A stretch of DNA of 64,000 bases. It comes from Platycnemis pennipes (taxonomy: Eukaryota; Arthropoda; Insecta; Odonata; Platycnemididae). A model generated the notes under the pieces. It was not told where the DNA came from, did not search any database, and worked only from the letters and a program-made list of their open reading frames with translations. The DNA lies in NCBI GenBank assembly GCA_933228895.1, contig OW121849.1, positions 43,990,354 through 44,054,353 of the forward strand. The letters are read 5' to 3'. The position numbers and the translations under genes are program-made. This document shows positions 43,700 through 57,345 of the stretch, in pieces. Numbering within the stretch: position 1 is the stretch's first letter; the number at the start of each line of letters is the position of its first letter.

Positions 43700-46600
43700 T
43701 TAGATGACTGATGGATAGGTATAATGGAAGAAAATAATGATAAGCGTTGCTTCACGTTTCTTTAGACAACTTTAGAGAATATGGGAAGTAATCTGCACCT
43801 TTCAGACATGGCGTTCGAGAGGCAGTTTCATCCGTTCCAGGAAGACTGTCTTCCTTCCCATTTACTATTAGTGCCAATCATAGTAGCTGCACTTAAAAAA
43901 CAAAATGAAGTATCCAAATGCATAAACGTTTGTCTCAGGAATGGGAATGGTATCAGTGATTGATGAATTTAATGAAATGGCATCGTCAAGGTTGTGGAAT
44001 TTCTCATCTGCTTTGAATCAAGATGTTACGGTAGAACCTCAATTATTGCACGCTCCGAGAAAGACATGTTTTCAATTTATTTCTCGAACAATCGCAAGAT
44101 GAACTGAGTTCATAATAATCATCTTTCCGTTTTATTACAGTTTTCGACAGAAAAAAAAGCCTATAGCATTTTTCCAAAAAGTAGGCCTGTGGGAAAATGT
44201 TTGGTTAACGATTTTCTCTAGGTTGTCACGTTTATAATGAGAGTTACGCCTCATTGTAAACGTGAAGTTTGCCCTGAAGTTCGAAATAATATCCTTCGTG
44301 CTGCACATTACACAATAAATAGTGGGCAGAGGGCTTTCTCTGTTCTGTCACATAAGCAATGAATTTCATCAATTGCATACCAACTTGGCATCAGTCCCTT
44401 TCATGGCGGGTGGTTTGAATTGATTACTCAGAGCTCGCTGATTTCGGAGCGTTTTGGGACATCCTGTGATATCTATGAGCTATTTAACTCTTCCGCGGTA
44501 AATGTATTTGAAATTCAGGTCATATATTTGCAACTTGCGTAGAATACGAAGTATTATAAAGACCATGAATAAGCTTATATCAGCATATTCCAATGGAAAT
44601 TGCACCTCGGACGCTACTTAAATCCTCCGTAATGTGGAAATCAGCCTAGCAACATAATAGATGAAAAACGTCTTTTAATTGCTGATAGGTCTCTTTCTCT
44701 GTATTTTATCATCCTTCTTCATGGGAGTAATCGTATTATTTTAGAGGGAAACTGCTATGTCTGCTTTTTCGTTGTTAGCTTAACCTTTTGACTTTTTCGA
44801 TTGAGAAAATATATATTACATTTCCATAGAGGACGCTCTTTGTGTCAGCGACCGCTCGAATAGCAAGCGTTCGATATCAAGTCTCCTATGAGTCTTGAAT
44901 GCCAGGAATGCTGGGTCATTTCGTCATTAGAGTAGCCCGACTAATGATATCCAGTACGACAAAGGATTCACCTTGGAGTCACGTCGTGAACGATGGAGGA
45001 GGATATCCCTCAACATACCTTGCCACCCAGCAAAGCGGAAAACCAGGAATCCCAAGTGCGAGATGATTAAAATTGTGCCCTCATTGTATTTCAGATAGGC
45101 ACGTTCAGTGAGTTCGAGGACCGGACACGGTCAAAGCGCTAGCTTAGTCATAAACCAGGAGCCGAAACGAGTTCTTATGGTGCTCCTATACTTGGGAATA
45201 GCAGAAGCGATTGAGCGCTGAGCTGAATGCATTTTGATAGCTCTCGTTTTTATTTATAACTTAGATACGTGGTCGCTGGACGATACTCACCCCTTCGACA
45301 AGCACTTAGAGAGTGTACCATTTTAAGAATTCTCTTGATCACAGAAAATAGAAGCTCTTTCAATGTTATATTTTATTTTCCTGACCAGTTTTGAATGAAG
45401 TTTGTGATAATATCAACGGTAAGCTCCATTTAGTTTTTATATTTTTCGTATGATGCTATAGATATTTTAATTCATTTATTGCTTAGGAAATTCGTCATAA
45501 GATAAATGTGTCAATGTGGTTCGTAAACTTAACGTTTACATTTTATGTGTTTATGATTGATTTTGATCAATAAAATGGCATTAACGTAGGAGAATTGATT
45601 ATTGCTTACAACCTTATGATGTATAATTCTTGATGAGTAATTCTTGGGGAAACATTTCATTTACTGTCGGCAAGTATCTTTACTGATTGGATGAGACCTG
45701 ACATAAGGCATTGCGCGTTCATAAGGCCACTAGAGCATAGAGATAACTGAGTCAGTAATTAGCACATTAGGATTCTGTCCGACCTGACTGACTCTGTGAT
45801 AGAGCACACATGCAAACTTTAACATTTTAGGATGTAATCTGGGATAGCGGATAATTCCGTAGAAAATCTAAGTCCAGCGGTGGCATATTCACGCAAAATA
45901 AATAGCACGGCACGTGCATCCATAAGACGCGGAAAAAAACTGGTGATAAACCAGCAGCAAAACTTGCCACAGTCTACAGAAATATGGAAAAGTAAGACTA
46001 TAAGTCCCGGCTGGAATTTTCCTTTAGTTTGGGGGGACCTGCATTGCCGCTTGCGGATACGTGCGGTGCCTATTCCAACTAGTGCGTGAAAATTCCGATT
46101 GGTGGCGCAGCTTGTAACAGGGACCCTAGAATTTCGTAACGCAATGGTGGATCAGCCTAGCTTGCTGGTTACCGCATTTCTGGATAGGGGTTACGAGATA
46201 AGAGAGAAATCTTTATGTTTGTCATACTTAATTTAGCATTGCATTGCTTTAAATATGAATCAACTATGCGGGACGTTATTAAAATAAGTAACCGGAGCTA
46301 AAAATGGATTGTTTAATTTATTTTCTTATTTTTTTTTAAAGACTATTAAAAAGAAAATATCATGGTAGTTCCGATGATTACACAATGCGAAGGTTGCGGT
46401 CCGGGAGTCGAGTCTTATAGAGGCATATGTTTTTACGGAGAAATATTGGAAGAAAAACAAGTTTGCGTGCGTGATTACCATTTTCCTTCCTAGGCCTTGG
46501 GCTGATTTGTAGTTAAAATTTTATCTCGTCACGTCTATACAGGTTTCGCTATTTATTTGCAATTTCCATCGCACTAAGGTTGAGAAACATGATAGTACAG

Positions 46601-47340
46601 GGTGGCGAACATTTGTAAGTAATGAGGACATGGAGGTATTGGCATCAGTGCGAAGGAGTAGAGGGAGGGGGAGGATTATTGATTATTGAGATTATCGTCA
46701 TCGTAACCTGACGAATGCCATAGTTACACTGAAGAATAATATGGAGTTGTATTGAGTTTACAGTCGCCAGAGTTAATGTCGACGGATTCTTTACCATCCT
46801 CCAGCACAGAATTTATAGCGTCTCAATGATTCTCCCATCGATATTAGGCCATTGTTTCGTGAAATTAATTAATTATTTTAAGGGAACAAGATGCGTATTT
46901 TCTCGAATATCCTAAGTAAATGGTAATCAGTTTTTCTCTAGTAATGTCTTGTTGAGTTAGTATACAAATAAATCTTGGATGGGAGGAGGCGAATTCATAA
47001 CTATCACGAATGAGAGGAAAATGCGGTCTATTTATCATATTCGGGTCCGTAGGAAATGATTATTGGAAATAAAGCGTTTTACTGTATGGTTGTTATTGGG
47101 CCATATTTGTGAAAATATTTTAAAAACTGCGTGATGAATTAAAAAAAAAGTTGTGTTCAACCCGAAAGTTGGTTTCTGATAGGTAAGCTCACTTCGTACT
47201 AAGTCATTGGTGTGTGAAATTGACACATTCAAGGTAGGGGGCAAGTTTCTTCCCCTGAGCCAATTACGATTTCCTGTAAAGTTCTGACTCGCAGTATATC
47301 GAATGGCGAGGATTTTAGTTGGGGGTGTCCAGAAATGCTT
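43700..47340. other. no recognisable gene
   Basis: AT-rich sequence with short ORFs only. No repeats from the families above are seen. Confidence 0.5.
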
Positions 47341-47344
47341 CTCT

Positions 47345-47412
47345 CCAGGATTTGAACCCGGTACCCTTCGGCCGATAGCTCAGGGCTCTACCCACTGTGC
47401 CACCACGACCCT
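47345..47412 (-). repeat. tRNA-like SINE head, well preserved
   Basis: Minus strand 'gtcgtggtggcacagtgggtagagcc...ggtaccgggttcaaatcctgg': the A box 'tggcacagtgggtagagc' and the B box 'gggttcaaatcctgg' are about 35 bp apart, with good spacing for a Pol III promoter. The acceptor stem is not intact, so this is a tRNA-derived SINE rather than a tRNA. Confidence 0.65.
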
Positions 47413-48984
47413 TTGTGGTGATTTTATGGTCAAAATGCCGCCATGGCCTTTCGAGTAATGATTTTAGGGGTGAGATCGCTGTACTCTGCTGATGGACTCG
47501 AGGTGAAAAGGCCGAGGATCGTTACCACCACTACACCGCATTTTTAAAACAGCATAGAGGTCAGTTATTGGTGCACGGCTCAAGCCTTGCCATTATAATC
47601 CCACAATTTGAGTTTTTTTTTGGAGGTGGAAGATGTATGATCCAGAGGTTTGGTGATGGCTGCTTTTAAAGACCATTGTCCGCAAGATATATGACTAGAA
47701 ATAAACCAAATGCTCGCTTCGTTTCAATGATGGCCCCATCTATTCCTCTTACACCGTACGAATAGGTTTGGTGACCTGTATTCACGAGTTGCATCCCGAA
47801 AAGCCACTCTTGACGTATCCTCAGGATTTCCTACGACTAAAACGTTCATGTTTTAGACGCCTTTGTCCAGTTTTAATGCTTTAATCCATGAATTAATATT
47901 TTCATCTCTCCTCGTAATTAATAACGTTTTAATATGCTTTATTGCTGTGTTATTTTCTCTTACAATTTTAATTCCTATTAATATTTTGTGTGTTGCTCAT
48001 AGCACATGCTGCTCATATTATCGTGCTATCAACGAAACAGATGATTCGTGTATCTAATCGAAATTTTATACCGATTTTCGGGAAGGTAAAGTATTTCATG
48101 CGTCCGCTGTATGCATTGAGAGTCCAGGAGAATTATCTACTAACCTTAAAACTCAATATGATAAACGTAACTTTGAACGGAAACCAATTTCAATCAAGGC
48201 AATTTGAGTATAGGTTTCATCTGATAATTTTTATCGATTTTTCTTTCTTAAGAACTGCAATCGCTGCCTGCGAGTTGTTGGCTATAGCATGCTTCCATCT
48301 GTTGTATTGGAGCCGGGACGAGTAGGAAGGAGTGAGATGAAATTTTTGGGCATGGAGGATACTCATAGCTTCAGAGGATAATATTTTTTCACAATTTACC
48401 ATAGTACTTTCAAGGGGAGTGCACGACTGATTTGTCACCGATTTGGTTCGGCTTTCTGCGTAGAAAGTTAACAGCGAGAGCGCGTAACGCTCGATATGCT
48501 TCGGAAAACCCCTTTTGAAAGCTTAAAAAAATTACCTATTTACCTAAGTAGTACCGTTACTGTAACATCTATTGAATGCACTGGTTGTCTACTCTCCACT
48601 CCCGGCCCAAGATGTGAGACTTCATATTGGCACTGATGATTGGCTATAGTTAGTTCCACCGACTCTCAATTTTAGGGGATATAAGAAACACCTTGTTTGA
48701 TTTATTTTACGTCTTGTATGTAAAATCTTCTGAGGAAAAGTTGGGGAATATCAAGGCGAAGGTAAATTTTCTTGTGCTATCATTTCCCTGTTCTAATACA
48801 TCCAAATTGTTATTGTTGGGGGCGTCCGAATACTTATTAGGTCATTTGTACCACTTAATAACTGGTTTTAAGGGGATTGGGTAACTGATTGGATTGAGTT
48901 AGGGATTTTTATGGGCGAGGAAATCGAATGAAGAGAGGTACCCGGCGTCAAATCAAGCCTAATCTCATGGAAAGGGCGCCGTGG

Positions 48985-49180
48985 GGCCCACATCACCTCA
49001 CCTTATCCGATAGACGGAGAACTGCACTCGAAAATCTCTCTACATCACACACAATTAGGGACCGGTGTACAATTTAAAAATCTCTGCATTGTCAGTGTTT
49101 GAACCCAACCCCTCGGATCGGAACGATTTTGATTGGGATGGGAGACGGATATTCTTGTCACCACAACAATCCGGTCACCT
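48985..49180 (-). repeat. tRNA-like SINE, family with TACACCGGTCCCT core
   Basis: Minus strand: 'gggttgggttcaaacactgac' is a B-box-like motif. About 35 bp on come 'tgtacaccggtccctaattgtg' and 'gtgcagttctccgtc'. The core 'gtacaccggtccct' recurs at 54367-54380. 47413-48984 holds nothing else recognised. Confidence 0.5.
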
Positions 49181-49549
49181 TATGCGTACGAGCTGAGTAT
49201 AATTTGAGCTAATCTTCCGAAATGAAAATTTACGAATATTGGTTTTTTTACAAGAACCAAGAAATCATCGAGTCATTTCTCATCATAGTGTATTTACAAA
49301 ACAGATTGGGAATCACACTCCCTGTCTCTTGAAAAAGGTGAGAAAATACGCGATGCTTTTCCAAAAACATCTTTCTCTTTGTAGGAGAGTTTGTTCATCC
49401 GATGATGTCAAGATTTTGCGTTTTTGAAAGCAGGAAATGTTTCATTCATCACTGTAAAACAGTCCCTCTACGTACATACGTAATTTCCCTTGAATTTTAA
49501 TCGATCCAACATGCATCACATTCGAGGATTTTGCCTCCACTCCGATTCG

Positions 49550-50200
49550 AAATTAGGGAAGGAGAATTAGGAATAGCTTCAATTTGAATGGTCTGAATGA
49601 ATGGCTCGTGTTTCGGTGGACTCTTGTGTAACAGGAGTGGAATGGACTGGAAGGGCACCGGAACATTTCGAGACGTTCGAGATGGCTCGGAATGAGGGTT
49701 GATGGGGGAAGGTTGAGACAGGCGCGAAATTGCTCTGACGGGGGAGGGATTGGGATTTTACTCACCCATCTCTCTCCCTCCGGAGTCCCCTTAGGTGCAC
49801 CGGACTGAATTAAGTGAACCGGGAGTGCGAGAATAGGGTCACGGCTGTCATTGGATTGCAAAAACAAGATGCTCATCTCCCTCCCCACCCGCGGATCGAG
49901 ATACTTTTTTAAAAAAAGAAATCGTACCCTGCTCGCCCGTCTTTTCACCCTTCGATTTTCACCCGTGTCCCTTCCGTTCTCAAGTACGGATCTCTACCAA
50001 TCCTACCATCGCCACGGAACTCCCCGATGGAGCTGCATTTTTCAAACCCACTCACTCCCAGTGACGTCCTCCGTTGCCGTCAAGCTATAATTTTTTTCTT
50101 TCGCCTCAGATCTTATCTGACAACGCTCCGATTGCTCGATTCGTCCCATATCTCAATGGGCTCTCTCCTCCGAAGAAAGATTTAGGTCCGGCGTTCCGCT
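49550..50200. other. moderately GC-rich island
   Basis: Mixed G/A and C/T skew. The 131-codon minus ORF (49553-49948) has no recognisable domain. Confidence 0.4.
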
Positions 50201-53160
50201 TCCCCGGATTGCTCCACTGACAAATTCGGATGCTCTACATACCGTATGTGTGTGAACGAGGTTTTCCGCAGAAGATGTAAGATCATCCGAGCGGTTTTCA
50301 GTTCGAGTTATTCTGTCAGAATGATGAAGGCGTTTCCCTCGCAGTAAATTGCTTTCAGGCTGCCTTTGGTGTTTATTCTGTTTCTGAAATGAGCGACACC
50401 AGTCCTTAGCTGTAAATTGAAGATATTGTCATCTGCGTTCGTCCACGGGGACACGATTATCGTGTTGGATGGAAATCAACTGTAAATACCTTGAGGGAAA
50501 TGCATATAGGTCGTACTTTTGTGCGCTGCCTCATGGAAAATCAATTTGCTTTATCTTCTGCAGTAAAACCACCATTCATTACCCTTAGCTTACAATAATT
50601 TAGGCCAATGTGTGAGCGCTCTTAAGGTTGTTGCTGGAGTTGTAGGGGTAACTTTCAAACACACTAACACATGAGTTCCGTTAGGGCTTATTCCAAAAAA
50701 ATTGTTGCAAAATTTTATCAATTGGGCTCTTGAATCATTACCTTGTATCACTGAAATATCCTTGTTAAATTTATCATCGGAGTGGTTTAACATGGTGTGG
50801 AATTTTTAAAATTAATGAGGAGAACTTTAAACCATAAAAATGAACTGAAATTCGATAATAGTTAAAGAAAGCATGCTGAGAATATGATTGAGAAAGGTTA
50901 CAGGGAATAATGTGGTGAGAGTAAAACATTTCAGTGATTTTCGTGGATCTTTGGATCTTCAAATAAAAAGGCCGCGTAGCACATTTCTGTTAATATTCTC
51001 AATCTAATGAATACTGAAATTCAGAATGTACTCCTTTGCTACAGTCTACACCTGCTAATAGGCTGTAGCTGAATACCTACTCACTTTTTAATTTAATTTA
51101 TGAGCTATACTTAAAAGTGGAAGAACGATTAGCGTCGATTGCGCATCTTCTATTTTAATTGTTGAAATGATGAAGGTGTTAAAGATTATGCCAAATATTT
51201 ATTGCAAAATTTTGTTAATTGGGCTCTCGCCTTAAATTTAACAAAGATATGTTCCTTAGCGTCAGGAACATGGGTCATTCACCAGAAAAATTTTATCAGC
51301 CTCTTAATGCTTGATTTACTAAGTACTTGCGAAACCACTGTTACTGTTTTTCAATCCTTACCACGTTTGTTCTCCTTTACGTATACTGGTACAAGGAGAT
51401 TAGTTTTTCCTACACGCCGTCGTCAATTTTAGGTTTTAAGCTCTCTCCGACCCTAATTTCGGGCACTAAAGATGAACTCGAGCAGGTGGCTTAATATTTC
51501 AAATCTAATTAAAACCAAGTTCCTTAAATCTTCGGGAAAAATACTTTCCTGGAGGTTTTTCAAGAGATTTGTGAGGAAATGAATTACAAGTTTTGTAGGA
51601 TGTGAATAATTAAGTTTCTCAAGTTGACGTCAAAGAGGGAAGGTAGGACGAGAGGTAGGGAAGAGAGAAAAGTCGAGAAAGAGGAGATTGGTTGACAAAC
51701 AAGGAAGTGAATATTGTTTTCTCGTGCTAGATATGAAGCTAGAGTACGAAACGTTAAAACACGGTTGAGTCATTGTCATTTTGAATTTGATGAAATAAGA
51801 AAAACATTTTTTTTCATTGCCATTGGCGATGCAGTTCTTTCCTGTGTCTTAGTAGGTCGGGACGTGAAGCTTTGAGTCAGGAGATATTAATCGATGAAAA
51901 ATGTTGTATCTTATGGAATGGGACTATGCTTAGTAAATGAAAAGTAAATTAGTTTTTTATTTTACCCTCTATTCCGAACTTGTGTTTCAATTAAGACGTA
52001 GCGCGTTTGACTATGGACGAGAAATAAGAGATCCTGAATTTAATATGGGAAATCTTAGAAGAATAGACCCATAAGGAGCAAAAAAAGTAACGTCAAGAAG
52101 GGTAAATGAGCGAATAAGAAAATGTAGCTAGAGATATGTCAAATTGTATCTGAGAAAAGGGGATATTATGAAAAGAAGTTGAACGCATAGCTGTTCAAAG
52201 GGAGACAGGATAATTGATTTATACTGAATCATGACTCTTCTCCTTTATCAGTAGGTAAAGGAAAACGTCGGAGTGAACCTCTTCTGCACGATAGCTGGGA
52301 AACACCTAGGAGCTATATAGTTATTCTCGATGTATATAGTTATTCTCGAAATAAGAAACACATTTTATTGTTTTTCGGAATAGTTTCTCCAATGAATTTT
52401 GGCAGTTTTTAACTTCATTGTGAAACTTCGTGTTCGTGAACCTATTATGATAATGCAGCTATATAGTCCAGGAAAATGCTCGGTTATTTCTGAGAAATAG
52501 ACAAATTAGTGCAAGACTTTGGTGAAGCGAATTTCAGACCTGTAAAAAAAGAGTATTGCGTGAAGTTTTAAGACGGTGAAACCCCGCCGGAGAAAGTTGG
52601 TAGCAGCTTATCGATTGTCCTTTAATAATTTAATACCGTTGTCCCCTAAGGATTACGCATTATAAATTGACGGGTTACTTATGGAAAAGTATTATTCTTG
52701 AGATATTTTTCAGCCAAAAAATGAGGCTTCAGGGAAAACTGGGTCAGTAGAGATTTTCTGCTCGTCTTTCCTCTCACCCACTTACACATCCCTTTCTCTG
52801 TTAATACTTTGGAAGTGTAATAAGTTTATATGTTCGTATATCACCTGATTAACACATGGAATCGAGTTCAATGGGGCTTGCATATTTCTCAGAGAAAAGA
52901 GCAAAATCATGGGGTTTGGCAACGGCTGTGGGAAGGAGATTTTGGAGCCGCAAAGAGACATCAGTGAGACCGCTATCGCGACGGACTGCGACTCTAAAGT
53001 TGTTTGGAGTGAGACGCGACCCTTTATAGTTTTTTGCGATATCCTACGTCTAACGTTCGACAGGCTCGTGAATGAACCTTTTGAAGAAAGTGTTTCTTGA
53101 AGAATATTTTCTTTGCCCTGCAATGGTGGGATCTTCACGAGGCCGGGTTGTAAAAGAGGA
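50200..53160. other. no recognisable gene
   Basis: A 137-codon minus ORF at 52782-53195 contains no motif I know. The rest is AT-rich. Confidence 0.45.
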
Positions 53161-53169
53161 AATGGGATC

Positions 53170-53232
53170 GAGATGGTGTGGCGCTGGCCTTCCATCCTTA
53201 GGGTTCTAGTTCGAGTCTCGGTGATGGCAGTA
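53170..53232 (+). repeat. tRNA-like SINE head
   Basis: 'agatggtgtggcgctggcct' is A-box-like. 'ggttctagttcgagtctcgg' has a B box. Spacing is about 30 bp. Confidence 0.45.
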
Positions 53233-54289
53233 ATTTTCCATAGGTTTTCTCCTTACTTGAGAGCTGTGTTGAAAACACTTCAAGTTCAGTACGCATACCG
53301 TCGGATGTGACGTCTTGGCCTCTTGACCTGAAGGTAGACCTCTTGGCACTTATCGTTACGGTTCCAACGCAAGATTTCTTTCCACTTTTCCTCACTCCAG
53401 TGCAAAATTGTCTATTACCGAAATGCACACATTTTCTGAATTGTCTCCCACGAAATTCTACTTTAAGAGAAAGTAACCAAACTTGAGCAAACAATGATGG
53501 ACTCGGGAAATATGAAGAGGATGATAACTTCATTTACCTTTCCCTCCAATGTAGCTACAAATAAATAAGTCCTTGCGGATTATGGGTGCCTGAAAAATGA
53601 AAACCACTATTGAAAAATGGCGTTCTGTCTAAGCACTAGGATGTTTACTCCCATTTCCGTTTGGCGAGGTCCACCGGGGCTGACTAAAGTAACATATTGG
53701 CTGATCTATTGCTTGATTAATGTGTGAAGATTCCTCTTTAAGCAAATAATCGGAACAAAGTTTGTAATCAACATTCGAAGGAGATACTTTAGTTGCAGTG
53801 AGTCAATGCAGCATTTTCAATCACTTGGAGGAAATTGACTGGTTATTTTGCATCTAAATGGAAGAGAGGTAGAGGAGAACCAGGATTTTGAGCCGATAGT
53901 GTTGATAATAGGGGTGGAGAGTTTGCTTGCCCCAGATATCACCTAATTTTCGGCGTCACAGTTTTATCTTCCAAAGGGTGTTCAACCTTTAGAATGCCCT
54001 GTATCAATATGTAAGAAGAAATATTACCTCAGGCTAAAGTGAAGACATTAAATATAGACCATATTGCTGCTGAGCTGAAAAAAATTAATTTTTTCTCAGT
54101 TTAAAATATCTGGTGTGAAATCTCAGAAAAATAAATTTTTTCCCCGCCGTTCCTTTGTGGCGTAAGGCAATTAAGGCGTTAATTCAAAATTTATTTAAGC
54201 CGTTCAGGCCCGCGTGCAGTGTGTGTGCTGTAGGATACCCCTGAAAGGAGAAGTTGTTCGGGGGAGGAGACTGGCAAGTAATATGCACG

Positions 54290-54460
54290 ATTTTGAATAG
54301 GTGAGCACTGGGCTTTTGGGTAGAGGTAGGCGTATTCGAAGTGCTCTCCACACAGCAATCAAGTAGGGACCGGTGTACCAAAGATATATTTCTGGCACTC
54401 GTACTCAGGCCATTGGGATAGAACGCCAACACTATAGCCATCCCACCCATGCCAGATTTG
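54290..54460 (-). repeat. tRNA-like SINE, second TACACCGGTCCCT copy
   Basis: Minus strand: 'gggatggctatagtgttggcg' (A-box-like), 'gagtacgagtgcc' (B-box-like), then 'ggtacaccggtccctacttg' and 'gtggagagcacttcg', in the same order as 48985-49180. Confidence 0.5.
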
Positions 54461-54485
54461 TAAAATAAGTCTGGCATTTTGAGAT

Positions 54486-55500
54486 ATATAATTCATCATC
54501 ATCGGCCAACAATCCTAGGAATTTTTGACGCAGCACTCCACTCGATTATTTTATCGGCCAACCTCTTCATATTAACGTAATTCCTCTCTTTCACATCCTT
54601 CACGACCTGTTCCATTTATCTCATACGAGGTCTGCCTTTGCCGCTCTTCCAGTTCTCTTTTCCCTCGACTATCGTCTTCATCAGGCCATTGTGTCTTAAG
54701 ATATTGGCTACTAAGTTGTCCTGCCTTCTTTAAAGAGTTTTCAGCAGACTTCTCTTTTCTCCCACACTTCTTAAGACTTTCGTTTGCCACTCGGTCGATC
54801 CATTTTATCTTCATCATTCTTCCGTAGCACCACATTATAAATGATTCCACCATTTTCTTCTCCGCCGCTGTCAAGGCCCATGTCTCACTTCCGTAAAGAA
54901 ATATGCTCCATATGTGCGTTCAAATGAATTGTTACCTAACTTCTACGCTTGTATTTCCAGCTGTAAAAATATTCATCTTTTGATGGAATGCCCTCTTTGC
55001 CGGAGCTATTCTACTGACTATTTCTTTCCTGCTTCGTCCATCTTTGGCTACTCGACTTACCTAGAAACAGAACTCTTTCACCTCTTCAAGTTTTGGTTTT
55101 CCTAGTTTAACGTTGGTTTTTGCCTCTTTTCTCTTGCTGCACACCATTATCTTAGTCTTCTTCTTATTTATATTCATCTAATATCTAGCCATAGTCCTTT
55201 CCATGGTTACTAGGGTCTTATTCAGGTCTCCCTCTGTCTCTGCTAGACAGCTATGCAATCCGCGAATCGCAGTATGCTAATTTCTTCTCCGTGGATATTC
55301 ATTCCATACATCTTCTCTTTGATTTTGTTGATGGCTATCTCGATGTAAACATTAAAAATTACGGGAGACAGTGCACAGCCTTGTCTCACTCTTTCCTTAT
55401 CCTTGCTTCTTCGGCACCAGTTTTTTCAATAAGGGAGTGGTGTCCAACAGAAGGATCGCCGCGGAGGATATAAATAATGAGGGCATAATCCCAAGAGTAG
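54486..55500 (-). mobile_element. 5'-truncated family C (RTE-like) non-LTR retrotransposon
   Basis: The 3' end carries an (ATC)n-like start at 54493 and 'ggccaacaatcctagg'. The body encodes the RT C-terminal part (see pseudogene). The upstream end fades near 55480, in the region encoding QG..LSP..FNVYIEIAINKIKEKM. It belongs to the widespread arthropod endonuclease-RT type ending in MKRLADRR.EWRAAS-like sequence. Confidence 0.8.
54530..55420 (-). pseudogene. family C reverse transcriptase C-terminus, several frameshifts
   Basis: Pieces in order on the minus strand: NINKKKTKIMVCSKRKEA, KLGKPKLEEVKEFCF, KDGRSRKEIVSRIA, KRAFHQKMNIFTAGN, LYGSETWALTAAEKKMVESF, MWCYGRMMKIKWIDRVANES, and KRELEERQRQTSYEI. 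Frame changes and stops separate them, for example after EVR near 54935. This is the thumb and connection part of the ORF; the FADD-type motif is at the decayed 5' edge. Confidence 0.78.
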
Positions 55501-56635
55501 CATTATCTGTCAGAAGGTAGGCTACAGTTTGAATCATTAAACAGACGTTTCCTCTCCATATTATCTGCAAGACCTCAGCTGAGCATTTAATCGTCCATGA
55601 AATGTTTCTCACCTCTGGTGGTCAAAGCAGAGCCCTCAGCTTGGATGGGAGGAAATTCGCCCTGTCAGATGATCCAATGCTCCAGCGTAAGGGATTTGTA
55701 TTTTGCGTGCAGGTGATATTGATTTGACGTTTCAGTGCTGAGAGTTTCAGTTAAATAATTTTCAAAAGCCCTCGTCGGCTTGATGTGTATTTTTTCAGTC
55801 TATAGGAATATAAGTTCCTAACTGGAAAGCCTGTACTTCAATCTAAGCATTTGCTATGTTTTTATCAAATTATTCTAAGAAGCAATAAAAAAATGCTTTA
55901 GTGAGAATTGCGATCTAAGGGTTAAAATAGTTGAAAAATTGACGCACCAAGTTTCTCATTCGTGTTGTAGATGATGCTATAATGTTGATTTGTAAAGAAA
56001 TATTTTATCTTTGATTTTCAAAATAAAAAAAATCAGGTTCAGTGGCATGATCTGTTAAAAGAATTCAATATATTTGACATGAGTGTAAAAATGTAACTAA
56101 TGTCTTTGATTTTGTCGTCAGGGCTTTTGGTCACAACGTTATTTATGGACCAGAAAGTCACATTCGTTAGCGAGGTTCAACATAAGGTTTTCCTTTTGAC
56201 ATTTGACCTAAGGGGCCCTAAACATATCTAAAGGCCCATCGTTTATTCCCATGTTTCATCCGCGCTCCTGTACATATGCGAGAGACGGAGAAGTGAGAGG
56301 AGTAGTGTTAAAAACTCTCCCGGATTCACCGGAGGGAACTCATGGAATCAGACAGTAATTTTTAAAAATCTCCCGTCTCCCGGCTTTTTCCTACCGCTTT
56401 AACTTATCAATACAATCATAAATCAATTCGCACGCGTGATGGGAATGTCGTGAAGGAATTGAGAAGGAGTTAAAGAAAGTAGAGTTTTATGGGAGGGCCC
56501 AGTACGTTCTGAACGGTCCTCTCAGCAGTCAAATGATTCCCACCATCCATACGATTTAAATAGTTCTGTGGAGAAAATGATGTTCAACATTTCAAAACTA
56601 AAGCACTAGATAGACCTAGTTTATTTTCATCTGCT
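55501..56635. other. no recognisable gene
   Basis: AT-rich; no features seen. Confidence 0.45.
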
Positions 56636-56700
56636 CAGTTCAAGCCACCTCGAGGGTGCTTGGCAGAGGGTGAGTAATAACCGATCACTTGATACGAACA
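56636..56700 (-). mobile_element. decayed family A/B 3' tail
   Basis: 'gttcaagccacctcgagggtgcttggcagagggtgagtaataacc'. Confidence 0.5.
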
Positions 56701-56857
56701 TGTACGTAACAAGAAGTACAATACCTACTACTTCAGCGAAACGAGTTAGTTTTGCGACCTGAAGGCACGTCCTCCAGTTATGAACTGGTTATATGTAGGA
56801 GTGTAATAATTATTAAGGAGTGTAATAATTAAGATATATTTTAAAAGAGGTACATTA

Positions 56858-57345
56858 GTTTCATCATCCTCATCGGTCAACAATTCTAGGATTGGTTTGA
56901 CGCAGCCCTCCACTTGATTCTTCTATCGGCCAACCTCTTCATATTAATGTAATTCCTCCCTTTCACATCCTTAACTATGTGCACCAATTATCTCACGCGA
57001 GATCTTCCTTTGTCGTTCATCCTGTTCAATTTTCCCTTGACGATTGTCTTCATCAGGCAATCGTGTCTTAAGATTTGGCCGATTAGTCGTTCGTCTTCTT
57101 TTTAGCAGCAGATTTCTCTTTTCCCCCACTCTTATTAAGACGTCATCGTTTGTCACTCGTTCTGTCAATTTTATCTTCATTATTCTTCGGTAGTATCAAA
57201 TTTCCAATTCCTTCACCCTTTTCTTCTCCGCTGCTGTCATCGTCCAAGCCTCATTACCGTAAAGAAACATGTTCCAGGTGTAGGTTCTGATGTTTTGTTT
57301 CCTAACTGCTACGCTTTTATTGCCAGCTGTAAGTAGATCCTTTTG
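56858..57345 (-). mobile_element. second family C (RTE-like) fragment
   Basis: 'tcatcatcctcatcggtcaacaattctaggattggtttgacgcag', then the same order of motifs as 54486-54960. The minus frame contains MKIKLTERVTNDDVLIRVGEKRNLLLKRR and RLPDEDNRQGKIEQDERQRK. It is shorter and differently decayed than the 54.5-kb copy. Confidence 0.75.
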
